Part shown: one piece after another, positions 1 through 6,651 of the stretch
Numbering within the stretch: position 1 is the first letter of the stretch
Layout of the letters: each line of letters starts with the position of its first letter
DNA from: Klenkia sp.
GTDB lineage: Bacteria > Actinomycetota > Actinomycetes > Mycobacteriales > Geodermatophilaceae
Direction of reading: 5' to 3'
DNA: 10,103 bases
Assembly: GCA_025966215.1 (NCBI GenBank)
Contig: JAOPVM010000258.1
Coordinates: forward strand, 1-10,103
The notes under the pieces: generated by a model
Databases searched by the model: none
Told to the model about the DNA's origin: nothing
Seen by the model: only the letters and a program-made list of their open reading frames with translations
Position numbers and translations under genes: made by a program

Positions 1-210
1 GATGTCGCCACCGGAGGTGAAGTGCTTCCCGTCGGAGCGGACGACGACGACACGGACCCGGCTGTCCCGGTCGATCTCTGCGAAGCGTTCGGCCATCTTG
101 GCGCGCATCTCCATCGTGACGACGGTGTAACCGCCGTGGGAGAGCGTGAGATAAGCGACCTGGCCGTCGTGGCCGTGGTCGAGCAGGACGTCGCCACCGG
201 TGGTGGGCAT
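1..210 (-). CDS. enoyl-CoA hydratase/isomerase (crotonase) family protein, N-terminal 70 residues, cut by window edge
   Basis: The gene starts at ATG 210 with an AGGAG ribosome site at 216-220 and runs off the left edge, so only the first 70 residues are visible. Residues 17-25 form the first beta strand (QVAYLTLSH). A helix with EMRAKMAERFAEID (34-47) and the strand VRVVVVRS (52-59) follow. The visible part ends in GKHFTSGGDI (61-70), which matches the crotonase oxyanion-hole signature (F-S-G-G/A-D). Catalytic Glu or Asp residues would lie downstream and cannot be checked, so hydratase, isomerase, thioesterase and C-C hydrolase are all open. It lies 25 nt after the stop of the molybdenum hydroxylase gene on the same strand and is very probably the third gene of that operon, acting on a CoA thioester in the cytoplasm. 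Family membership is well supported; the reaction is not. Confidence 0.88.
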   Translation of the reverse strand, partial: MPTTGGDVLLDHGHDGQVAYLTLSHGGYTVVTMEMRAKMAERFAEIDRDSRVRVVVVRSDGKHFTSGGDI

Positions 211-235
211 GGGGTCTCCTTGGTCGGGGGTGCGG

Positions 236-2743
236 TCAGGGTCGGCGGTCGAGGCCGTCGAGCAGGTCGTGCAGGACGTTGCCGTGAACGGGGAGCGAGT
301 CGATCCGTAGGCCGTGTGGTGAGAGGGCGTCGGTGACGGCGTTGGCCAGCGCGACCGGGAAGCTCATCGAGCTGCCTTCACCGCACCCCTTCGCGCCCAG
401 CGGGGTCAGCGGGGATGGGGACACCACGTGGTCGGCGACCAGGGGGAAACCGGCTTCGGCCGAGGTCGGGCAGAGGTAGTCCAGGAAGGTCGCCGACGTC
501 GGCTGGCCGCCCTCGGAATAGGTGAACTCCTCGTACATGGCCCCGCCCAGGGCATGGGTCAACGCACCGTAGACCTGCCCGTCCAGCAGCGTCTGGTTCA
601 GCACGGTGCCCGCGTCGTGCACGCTGGAGACCCGCTCGATGGCGATCTCCAGGGTCTCCGGGTCGATCCGGACGGCGATCAACTCGGCGACGAACCCGTA
701 ACACAGACTGGAGTTGATCTTCTCGTCGCGGGTGGCTGCCCTGATCTCCCTGGGTGCGAAGGCAGCCTCCTCGTACAGGCGGGCCGACGTGCCCTCGGGC
801 AGGGCGCCCGGATCCCAGTGCACCACGCCTGCGGCGTGCCGGAACTGTGCAGACCGGGAGTGGTCGGCCTTCAGCCGTACCGTTCCGTCGGCGAGTTCGA
901 GGTCCTCGGGTGCCGTGTCCAGCAGTGTGCTGGCGGCCGCGCGGATCGTGTCCGCGATCCTGTCGCAGGCCTGCACGACGGCGCTGGTGACGAGTGGGGC
1001 GAAGCGCGACGAGTAGCTGCCCGAGGTCACCGTCCACGGAGTGGTCGCGGTGTCCATGTCGATGACCACCCGGACGGACTCCTGGGGCAAGCCCAGTCGG
1101 GTCGCCGCGACCTGACGGGCGGTGGTCGCGTGTCCCTGACCCTGAGGGACGCTGCCGAGCATGACCGTCACGGTGCCCTGCATGTCCACGCTGACCCGGA
1201 CGTGCTCGGTCGACCCGGACTTGTCGCGGCCGGGCTTGCGGTCCTCGGCAGGGGTGGCGAGTCCGACGTAGCCGATGTTGGTCCCAGAGGGGTCCACGAC
1301 GAGGGCGACACCGATTCCGTACAGCTCCCCGCGGGCACGGGCCTCGACCTGGTGGCGCCGGAGCTCGGGGAGATCAGCGTTGTCCACGGCCAGGCGCACG
1401 GCCTTCTCGTAGTCCCCGGAGTCGTAGACACCGCCGGTGGGCGTCTCGTAGGGGAACGCGTCGGCCGGTACGAGGTTGCGGCACCGCACGTCGATGACGT
1501 CCAGGCCGGTCTGTACGGCGATGTCGTCCATCAGCCGTTCCAGCCCGAAGTAGAGCTGCTGACCACCAAAGCCCCGGTTCAGGCCGGTCGGCATGGTGTT
1601 GGTGACCACGGCGCGGGCTCGGATCTCGACCGCGGGGATCCGGTAGGCCCCGGTGATGTTGCCGTAGCAGCGGTAGAGGGTGCTCGGCTCCGGTGGGCGC
1701 AGGTAGGCGCCGACGTTGTCGACCAGATCGGCGCGCAAGGCCGTGACGATGCCCTCGGTGGTCACGGCCGCCTCGAACCGCATCATGCGGTCCGCGCCCG
1801 AGGAGCTGGCCAGCAGGTGCTCCACCCGGTCCTCCGACCACCGCACCGGGGTGCGCGCGTGCTTGGACGCCAGGGCGAGGAGCACGACGTAGGGGTAGAT
1901 GCCCGCCTTGATCCCGAAGCTGCCGCCGATGTCGGCAGGCACGTGCAATCGGACCCGGGAGGTGGGGATGCCCAGCGCCCCGGCCATGACCGGGACCATC
2001 GTGAAGGGACCGTGGAAGTTCGCCCAGGCCTCGATCGCCGGGCCGGCGGAGTCCTCCGTCCAGTTCGCGATGACCGAGTAGCACTCCATCGGTACGGAGG
2101 AGTAGCGGGGGAAGTCGTACCCGCCGGTGACCACGTGCGCGGCTGCGGCGAAGGCCTCGTCGACCGCACCGAAGGAGAACGTCCGGTCGGTCGCGACGTT
2201 GGAACCGTTGCCCTCGTGGAGCAACGCGACGTCCTCGGCCAGCGCATTGCGGACCCCGACGACCGGGTCGAGCAGCTCGTAGTCGACCACCACCAGCTCG
2301 GCGGCGTCCTCAGCGACGTACCGGTCGCTGGCGACGACCACGGCCACAGGCTCGCCCACGTACCGGACCTTGTCGGTGCCGGTGGGGAAGTAGGGCATCG
2401 CCGTGGTCACCGAGAGGGGGAACGGTCGAAGGGCCGCCAGCACCTCGTCGGGCCCGATGACCGCGGTCACGCCGGGATGACGGCGAGCGCGGCCGAGGTC
2501 GACGCCGCGGATCCGGGCGTGCGGGTGCGGACTGCGGACGATGGCCACGGTCAAGGTCCCCGGGAGGGGGTCCATGTCGTCGAGGAAACGGCCCGCGCCG
2601 GTGACCAGCGGTGCGTCCTCCACCCGGCTGGGGGTCCAGCGGGGTGCGCGGGGGCCGCCGGTGTGTTCGCTGGGCGCGGCCGCATCGAGGGGAGCTGATT
2701 CCTCCAGGACGATGGTCGAGGGTGCGACGCTCATGTCAGGCAC
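236..2743 (-). CDS. xanthine dehydrogenase/CoxL-family molybdopterin-binding (large) subunit
   Basis: This is an 835-residue molybdenum hydroxylase large subunit. An N-terminal a/b-hammerhead domain (about 37-160) carries VRYVGEPVAVVVA (126-138). MoCo-binding segments follow: GGSFGIK (273-279), the active-site loop NRGFGGQQ (389-396), QGQGHATT (534-541) and GAKGCGEG (783-790), whose Glu789 corresponds to the catalytic glutamate of xanthine dehydrogenase. The loop is neither the AYxCSFR of form I CO dehydrogenase nor the AYRGAGR of form II, so it should not be called CO dehydrogenase. Such enzymes hydroxylate carbons next to a heteroatom or carbonyl, using water, and need FAD and 2Fe-2S subunits; neither is encoded here. 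I chose GTG 2743 because GGAG (2750-2753) sits 6 nt upstream. TTG 2755 and ATG 2734 (one nucleotide after the ligase stop) are alternatives. The gene overlaps the ligase by 8 nt, suggesting translational coupling. Confidence 0.9.
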   Translation of the reverse strand: MPDMSVAPSTIVLEESAPLDAAAPSEHTGGPRAPRWTPSRVEDAPLVTGAGRFLDDMDPLPGTLTVAIVRSPHPHARIRGVDLGRARRHPGVTAVIGPDEVLAALRPFPLSVTTAMPYFPTGTDKVRYVGEPVAVVVASDRYVAEDAAELVVVDYELLDPVVGVRNALAEDVALLHEGNGSNVATDRTFSFGAVDEAFAAAAHVVTGGYDFPRYSSVPMECYSVIANWTEDSAGPAIEAWANFHGPFTMVPVMAGALGIPTSRVRLHVPADIGGSFGIKAGIYPYVVLLALASKHARTPVRWSEDRVEHLLASSSGADRMMRFEAAVTTEGIVTALRADLVDNVGAYLRPPEPSTLYRCYGNITGAYRIPAVEIRARAVVTNTMPTGLNRGFGGQQLYFGLERLMDDIAVQTGLDVIDVRCRNLVPADAFPYETPTGGVYDSGDYEKAVRLAVDNADLPELRRHQVEARARGELYGIGVALVVDPSGTNIGYVGLATPAEDRKPGRDKSGSTEHVRVSVDMQGTVTVMLGSVPQGQGHATTARQVAATRLGLPQESVRVVIDMDTATTPWTVTSGSYSSRFAPLVTSAVVQACDRIADTIRAAASTLLDTAPEDLELADGTVRLKADHSRSAQFRHAAGVVHWDPGALPEGTSARLYEEAAFAPREIRAATRDEKINSSLCYGFVAELIAVRIDPETLEIAIERVSSVHDAGTVLNQTLLDGQVYGALTHALGGAMYEEFTYSEGGQPTSATFLDYLCPTSAEAGFPLVADHVVSPSPLTPLGAKGCGEGSSMSFPVALANAVTDALSPHGLRIDSLPVHGNVLHDLLDGLDRRP

Positions 2744-4259
2744 GCGTGTCTCCAAGGTCGCTCACGGCCAGCGGGTGGTAGTCCCCGGCGGACAGGGTTC
2801 GGCGAAGGGTCTTGCCCACGGCCGAACGGGGGATCGACGAGACGACGACGACCTGCTTGGGACGTTTCAGCGAGGACAGCCCGCTCGCGGCAGGGAGGTA
2901 CTGCTGCATCTCGGCGAGGACGGTGTCGGGGGCGTACCCGGCGGCGGGCACGACGAAGGCGGTGACGGCGCTGCCCCACCGTTCGTGCGGCATGCCGACC
3001 ACGCAGTCGTCGGCCACGCCGGGGCAGCGGACCAGCGAGGCCTCGATCTCGTCGGGGTAGATGTTCTCCCCACCCGAGTTGATCATGTCGTCGACGCGAC
3101 CGGCGACCCAGAGGTCGTCCTGGTCGTCAGCGGTGGCCAGATCGCCGGTGTAGTACCAGCCGTCCCGGATGGACTTGCTGTCCGCGTCCGGGCGCTTCCA
3201 GTAGCCGGTGAAGGCCTCAGGGCTGCTCATCGAGACGATGACCTGCCCCTGCTGCCCCCGCTCCACCACCGCGCCGGGCGCTGCTCCGACATGCGGCTCC
3301 ACCAGCCGGACACGGGAGAAGATGCCCGCGCGTCCGGCGCAGCCCGGCTTTCGAGCTCCCTGGGAGCTGATCGTGAAGGTGTAGACCTCGGTGCTCCCGT
3401 AGTGGTTGACCAGAACATCCGGTTGGAGGGCGCCCACGAGGTCCTCGGCCAGGGTGGGGGTCATCGGCGCGCCGGCGTAGGCCAGACGTGTGACCCCGAG
3501 ACCGGCGTCGAAGCCCGGCTCGCGGAGCAGGGACCAGAAGATGGTGGGCACCAGGTACAGGGCTGTCACGCCCTCGTCCCGGATGAGCCGGACCGACTCA
3601 GCGGCGTCGAACGCAGCCTGGGGTACCCAGGTACCGCCGCAGACCACGCTGGCCACCAGGCTGCGCAGGCCCATGGTGTGGAACATCGGCATCACACCCA
3701 GGACCACCTCCCCCTGGCGGAGCTGCGCCTGGACCAGGTGGGCGAGGGCTGCGGAGTGCTCGGCCCGGTGCGACCGGGGGACGCCCTTGGGGCGGCCCGT
3801 GGTGCCCGAGGTGTAGAGCATGACGCTGATGTCCTGCTCCGCTGGTGGCGGGCCGGGTGGTCCGTCGGCCCGCCCTGCGGTCTCCAGCTCGGAGATGTCC
3901 CGGTGTGGGACGTCCCGGGGGCTGGGTGCGTTGGCCGCAGTGGTGGGGTCGGTGACGAACAGGGTCGGTTCGGCGTCCTCGAGGCAGTAGGCGAGCTCGT
4001 CGGAGCTCAACCGTGTGGACAGCGGAACCGACACCGCACCGAGCTTCTGCGTGGCCAGGTGCAGGCTGGCCAACGGCTCACCCCCGGCCAGGCTCAGGGC
4101 GACCCGATCGCCGCGCTGGACGCCCTGGTCGGCCAGTGCGGCGGCCAGCTGGTTGGTGTGTGCATCCCACTGGCGGTAGGTCATGGGGCGGTCCCCCCCG
4201 ACGGCGCGGCGGTCGGGGAAGCGTTCCGTTGTCCACGCCAGGGCGGTTGCCAGGTCCAC
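2736..4259 (-). CDS. AMP-forming acyl/aryl-CoA synthetase (ANL superfamily)
   Basis: This 507-residue adenylate-forming ligase should activate a carboxylic acid to its CoA thioester using ATP. All core motifs are present: the P-loop YTSGTTGRPKG (149-159), NHYGSTE (285-291), WYYTGD (368-373), GRVDDMINSGGENIYPDEIE (387-406) and the C-terminal catalytic Lys483 in VGKTLR. Length and motif style fit benzoate/4-hydroxybenzoate-type and medium-chain ligases; the acid cannot be read from the motifs. GTG 4259 is preferred because GGAAGG lies 7 nt upstream and the predicted transcription start (about 4293) lies downstream of the other in-frame start, ATG 4304. It is the first gene of the leftward operon with the molybdenum hydroxylase (8-nt overlap) and the crotonase, and is divergent from padR. 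Its likely role is entry of a (hetero)aromatic or unsaturated acid into CoA-dependent breakdown. Confidence 0.93.
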   Translation of the reverse strand: MDLATALAWTTERFPDRRAVGGDRPMTYRQWDAHTNQLAAALADQGVQRGDRVALSLAGGEPLASLHLATQKLGAVSVPLSTRLSSDELAYCLEDAEPTLFVTDPTTAANAPSPRDVPHRDISELETAGRADGPPGPPPAEQDISVMLYTSGTTGRPKGVPRSHRAEHSAALAHLVQAQLRQGEVVLGVMPMFHTMGLRSLVASVVCGGTWVPQAAFDAAESVRLIRDEGVTALYLVPTIFWSLLREPGFDAGLGVTRLAYAGAPMTPTLAEDLVGALQPDVLVNHYGSTEVYTFTISSQGARKPGCAGRAGIFSRVRLVEPHVGAAPGAVVERGQQGQVIVSMSSPEAFTGYWKRPDADSKSIRDGWYYTGDLATADDQDDLWVAGRVDDMINSGGENIYPDEIEASLVRCPGVADDCVVGMPHERWGSAVTAFVVPAAGYAPDTVLAEMQQYLPAASGLSSLKRPKQVVVVSSIPRSAVGKTLRRTLSAGDYHPLAVSDLGDTRA

Positions 4260-4266
4260 GGTGACG

Positions 4267-4272
4267 CCTTCC
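4267..4272 (-). promoter_or_regulatory. ribosome binding site that fixes the ligase start
   Basis: The minus strand reads GGAAGG, 7 nt before GTG 4259. No SD-like run precedes the upstream in-frame ATG at 4304, so this site decides the start codon. Confidence 0.7.
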
Positions 4273-4296
4273 GCTGGTGTTCTGGATGCTCTGAGA

Positions 4297-4324
4297 TGGA
4301 CCATACATGTCGGATCGTTATGGT
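4297..4324 (+). promoter_or_regulatory. promoter of padR, giving a leaderless transcript
   Basis: On the plus strand, -35 TGGACC (4297-4302), a 16-nt spacer and -10 TATGGT (4319-4324) are followed after 6 nt by GTG 4331. That spacing is typical of actinobacterial leaderless mRNAs, in which the start codon is the first transcribed triplet. No SD precedes GTG 4331, in agreement. The -35 box is weak. Confidence 0.55.
4300..4324. repeat. inverted repeat ACCATA-N13-TATGGT between ligase and padR; candidate PadR operator
   Basis: The perfect 6-bp arms are at 4300-4305 and 4319-4324, centred at 4312, with about two helical turns between arm centres. Each arm is also the -10 box of one of the two divergent promoters, so the symmetry may be promoter geometry, an operator, or both. 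The spacer includes the palindrome ACATGT (4305-4310). ATGT/ACAT elements are common in known PadR-family operators, so autoregulation here is a reasonable inference. Confidence 0.45.
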
Positions 4325-4329
4325 TGCAA
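4300..4329 (-). promoter_or_regulatory. promoter of the ligase-Mo hydroxylase-crotonase operon
   Basis: On the minus strand, -35 TTGCAA (4324-4329), an 18-nt spacer and -10 TATGGT (4300-4305) resemble a housekeeping sigma promoter (4/6 matches in each box). Transcription would start near 4293, giving a leader of about 34 nt that contains the GGAAGG ribosome site. Confidence 0.6.
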
Positions 4330-4330
4330 C

Positions 4331-4906
4331 GTGACCGACCGGCTGTCTCCTACGTCGTACGTGGTCCTCGGCATGGTCGGACTCCGTGGCCCGTCGACGT
4401 CCTATGACCTCAAGCGGGCCATCAGCCGGTCGATCGGCTACTTCTGGGTCTTCCCGCACGCGGGCCTCTACTCCGAGCCGCAGCGGTTGGAGGTCATGGG
4501 GCTGCTGGCCGTCGACAGTGAGCAGGCCGGCCGGCGCAGGCGCACCTACTCGCTGACCGACGACGGCCTGCGCGAGCTGCGTGCCTGGCTCGCTGCGCCG
4601 ACCAACGAGCACTTCCAGATCCGGGACGTCGCGGAGCTGAAGCTCTTCTTCAACGAGCTCGGTGATCCAGGCGACGTCCGCCGGCTGGCACGCGAACAGA
4701 TCGCTCAGCACGAGGAGCGGATCCGGGTGTACGAGGAGATGCAGCGGCGGTACGCCGACATGCACGGCGTTGCGCCGAGAATGGTGACCCTCCGGCTCGG
4801 GCTCGAGATCGAGCGTGCGGCGCTCCGGTTCTGGACCTCGCTGACCCAGGAGTTCCCCGCCGTGGACGCGCTGCCGGTCAGCTCTGCGGAGGATCCGCAG
4901 AGCTGA
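4331..4906 (+). CDS. PadR-family transcriptional regulator with C-terminal Vir domain
   Basis: The product is 191 residues. An N-terminal winged helix (about 7-88) begins TSYVVLGMVGLRGPSTSYDLK, contains VFPHAGLYSEPQRLEVMGLL (40-59) and ends in the wing and helix RRRRTYSLTDDGLRELRAWL. The C-terminal half (about 95-172) is helical, with LKLFFNELGDPGDVRRLAREQ and a coiled stretch QHEERIRVYEEMQRRYADM, matching the PadR/Vir dimerisation domain. Such proteins are usually dimeric repressors released by a small ligand, with phenolic acids the classic case in PadR itself. It is divergent from the CoA-ligase operon and shares its promoter region, so it probably controls that operon and itself. GTG 4331 is chosen as a leaderless start; ATG 4307 would add 8 residues but lies upstream of the predicted transcript start. 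Its 3' end is built into a long stem-loop. Confidence 0.9.
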   Translation: MTDRLSPTSYVVLGMVGLRGPSTSYDLKRAISRSIGYFWVFPHAGLYSEPQRLEVMGLLAVDSEQAGRRRRTYSLTDDGLRELRAWLAAPTNEHFQIRDVAELKLFFNELGDPGDVRRLAREQIAQHEERIRVYEEMQRRYADMHGVAPRMVTLRLGLEIERAALRFWTSLTQEFPAVDALPVSSAEDPQS

Positions 4907-4912
4907 CCGGCA
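4872..4912. terminator. 19-bp perfect stem-loop spanning the padR stop codon
   Basis: Arms 4872-4890 and 4894-4912 are exact reverse complements with a 3-nt loop (GGA). The left arm encodes the last residues of PadR and the stop TGA (4904-4906) lies in the right arm. No T-run follows, as is common for actinobacterial terminators. It lies between two convergent genes, so it may stop transcription from both sides. Confidence 0.7.
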
Positions 4913-4964
4913 CACCCGACTCGTCCGATGGGCCCGCTCGGACCGGCCGAGGGGTGGCACGGCT

Positions 4965-4987
4965 GGTCCTGGCCACCGGGCCAGACC
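4965..4987. terminator. weaker hairpin in the padR/MFS convergent gap
   Basis: CTGGCC (4969-4974) pairs with GGCCAG (4979-4984) around a 4-nt loop. One bulged C lets GGT/ACC extend it to 9 bp. It is 33 nt downstream of the leftward MFS stop, so it could help end that transcript. No T-run follows on the minus strand. Confidence 0.3.
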
Positions 4988-5019
4988 CTCTGGTGACGGT
5001 CTCCTCCGGCGTGCGGCTC

Positions 5020-6408
5020 TCAGTCGCGAGTCGAGGAGGCGGCGCCTGACGCGGGAGCCGGCGCGTCGGTGTCGAGTGGGGCGATCTTCTCCAGCGCACC
5101 GCGGGTCTCCGGGCTCACTCCCACCGCGACGAGGAACACCGCGACGGCCCCCACGAGGAAGACGGTCAGCCGGGACGGGATGTCGGAGACGCCGGGACTG
5201 AGCAGTGTCACGAACGTGGGCAACAAGCCACCGAGCATGAAGCCGGTGTTCCAGCTGATGGCCGTGCCCCGCGAGCGGATGGCCGTCGGGTACCGCTCGT
5301 TGAGGAAGATCATCACGGGTGCGTACGCAGCGTTCGCGAAGAACGCCAGCAGGCAGGTCAACAGCAGGATCCGGCCTGTCGAGCTCGGGTCGGAGGAGCC
5401 GATCATCCCCACCAGCAGTGGCAGCACCGCGATGTTGGCACCGCCGAGGACGAGCATGGTCCTGCGCCGGCCGATGCGTTCGCTCAGCTCGCCAGCTCCC
5501 GTGGCGGCGACGACCACCACGAGGCTCGCCACCAGCAGCACCCAACCCCTGGTCCCTGCCGGCATCTCGACCACCGACGCGAGGTAGGTGGGCATGAAGC
5601 CCGACGTCAGGTAGTACTGAGCCCCGGCCCCAGCCGCGACGGCGATGTTGAGGAACGTGATCGCGCGGTACTTGCCGACGAACAGGTCCTTGAACCGCAT
5701 CTTCTCTGTCGGGGCGGTGGCTCCGGTCCGCTTGGCAGCCTCCTGGGCCGCCAGCCAGAGCGGCGATTCCTCGACCTTCCGGAGTACGAACAGGCTCAGC
5801 ACGCCGCCCAGCAGGCCGGTGAAGAACATGACGCGCCAGCCCCACTCGTCGAACTCGTCACCTGGGAACAGCTGGTTGACCACGATGAAGGCGATGCTGG
5901 CCATCGCCGCCCCGAGTCCGGCGCCGCCGCCGCCGATCAGACCGCTCATCAGACCGCGGTACCTGGGCGGGACGCTCTCCGTGCCGAGGGTGTGGGTCGT
6001 CGCGGTGACACCACCCACGAAGAGGCCCTGGATGACCCGCAGGACGATGAAGATGATCGGTGCAGCCACCCCGATCGTGGCGTAACTGGGCACCAGCCCC
6101 ATCGCTGCCGTGGCGAGACCGACGCCGGCCAGCACGGTCACCATGATCTTCTTCCGGCCGACCCGGTCGGCCAGCTCTCCGAAGAAGGCCGCTCCGCTGG
6201 GACGCATCACGATGCTGACGGCGAAGGAGGCGAAGACGAGAGCGAGGCTCAGCGTCTCGCTCTCTGCGGGGAAGATGATCGACCCGACCGGGCCAGCCAC
6301 GTAGAGCAGCAGGAACAGGTCGAACAGGTCGAATGCCCACCCCATGACAGAGGCGAAGGCGGCTGGCAGTGGTGATCTGGCGACGGGGGTGGCCGGGTTC
6401 GTGGACAT
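5020..6408 (-). CDS. MFS transporter, metabolite/organic-acid:H+ symporter type
   Basis: This 462-residue polytopic membrane protein has about 12 hydrophobic segments and matches the usual length of the MHS/AAHS/SHS branches of the major facilitator superfamily. Visible signatures are Asp27 and Asp30 in TM1 (GWAFDLFDLFLLLYV), motif A GELADRVGRKK (77-87), RVIQGLFVGG (124-133), the pre-loop EESPLW (213-218), a second motif-A-like GELSERIGRRR (306-316) and LNERYPTAIRSRGTAISWNTG in the C-half. The family imports carboxylic acids and related metabolites with protons. ATG 6408 is supported by GGAAG (6414-6418) 5 nt upstream. It is convergent with padR and next to the CoA-ligase module, so uptake of the acid activated there is an attractive inference. 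The specificity is not readable; lactate/pyruvate, aromatic acids and sugar acids are alternatives. Confidence 0.88.
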   Translation of the reverse strand: MSTNPATPVARSPLPAAFASVMGWAFDLFDLFLLLYVAGPVGSIIFPAESETLSLALVFASFAVSIVMRPSGAAFFGELADRVGRKKIMVTVLAGVGLATAAMGLVPSYATIGVAAPIIFIVLRVIQGLFVGGVTATTHTLGTESVPPRYRGLMSGLIGGGGAGLGAAMASIAFIVVNQLFPGDEFDEWGWRVMFFTGLLGGVLSLFVLRKVEESPLWLAAQEAAKRTGATAPTEKMRFKDLFVGKYRAITFLNIAVAAGAGAQYYLTSGFMPTYLASVVEMPAGTRGWVLLVASLVVVVAATGAGELSERIGRRRTMLVLGGANIAVLPLLVGMIGSSDPSSTGRILLLTCLLAFFANAAYAPVMIFLNERYPTAIRSRGTAISWNTGFMLGGLLPTFVTLLSPGVSDIPSRLTVFLVGAVAVFLVAVGVSPETRGALEKIAPLDTDAPAPASGAASSTRD

Positions 6409-6584
6409 CAGGACTTCCGATCTTCCGTGGAGGGGAGAGACGGTGCGGGTCCTTGCGACACGGGGGTCACCGCGCGAAAGGCCGGAGGGGGACGTGCGCG
6501 CTGGATCTGGCAGGTCCTGTCACATCGCAGGGCCGTGGCCCGACATCGCGCGAGCTGCCACGCGAGTAACATCTCACTCAGATC

Positions 6585-6597
6585 GTCTTATTCAGAC
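6585..6597. promoter_or_regulatory. 13-bp inverted repeat at the predicted MFS transcription start
   Basis: GTCT-TATTC-AGAC occupies about +1 to +14 of the predicted leftward transcript, the usual place for a repressor operator. The arms are only 4 bp, so chance is possible. Confidence 0.3.
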
Positions 6598-6604
6598 TGT
6601 GCGG

Positions 6605-6633
6605 AAGGTAGGGTGTGTCCGGGATTACGTCAA
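6605..6633 (-). promoter_or_regulatory. promoter of the MFS symporter gene
   Basis: The minus strand reads -35 TTGACG (6628-6633), a 17-nt spacer and -10 TACCTT (6605-6610). This is the best sigma-A-like promoter in the window (5/6 matches at -35, TAnnnT at -10). The predicted start is near 6598, about 190 nt from the ATG. Confidence 0.6.
6609..6614 (+). promoter_or_regulatory. possible -10 box for the uORF-coaD transcript
   Basis: TAGGGT fits the actinobacterial TAnnnT pattern and would start transcription near 6621, about 30 nt before the small ORF. No good -35 box precedes it, and it overlaps the -10 box of the leftward promoter. Confidence 0.35.
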
Positions 6634-6651
6634 GCGTCACGGGAGGACCAG

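Larger units (their letters stand above)
6409..6651. other. divergent intergenic region: long MFS leader and overlapping promoters
   Basis: No convincing gene lies between the MFS start and the small ORF before coaD; the open frames through it lack ribosome sites and recognisable protein. The 60 bases 6541-6600 are only about 53% GC, clearly lower than the coding DNA, and mark the control region. Minus-strand transcription from the promoter at 6605-6633 would give the MFS mRNA a leader of about 190 nt. Within it, GAGT-N8-ACTC (6564-6579) is the only other small symmetric element I noted. I recognise no known riboswitch. Confidence 0.5.

Noticed and set aside
428..2698. 756-codon open frame on the plus strand opposite the molybdenum hydroxylase gene
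   Set aside because: High-GC coding DNA commonly leaves long open antisense frames. The translation is Gly/Arg/Val-rich without domains, and the opposite strand carries clear catalytic motifs.
236..2743. Calling the large subunit CO dehydrogenase (coxL)
   Set aside because: The diagnostic AYxCSFR loop is absent, the loop instead reads NRGFGGQQ, and no coxS, coxM or coxD-type genes are present.
2541..4334. 597-codon open frame on the plus strand opposite the CoA ligase
   Set aside because: It is a mirror frame of a gene with every ANL motif. It has no ribosome site and no recognisable protein features.
4181..5845. 554-codon leftward open frame running antisense through padR
   Set aside because: It crosses two well-supported genes in the wrong frame or strand and gives low-complexity, Arg-rich sequence.
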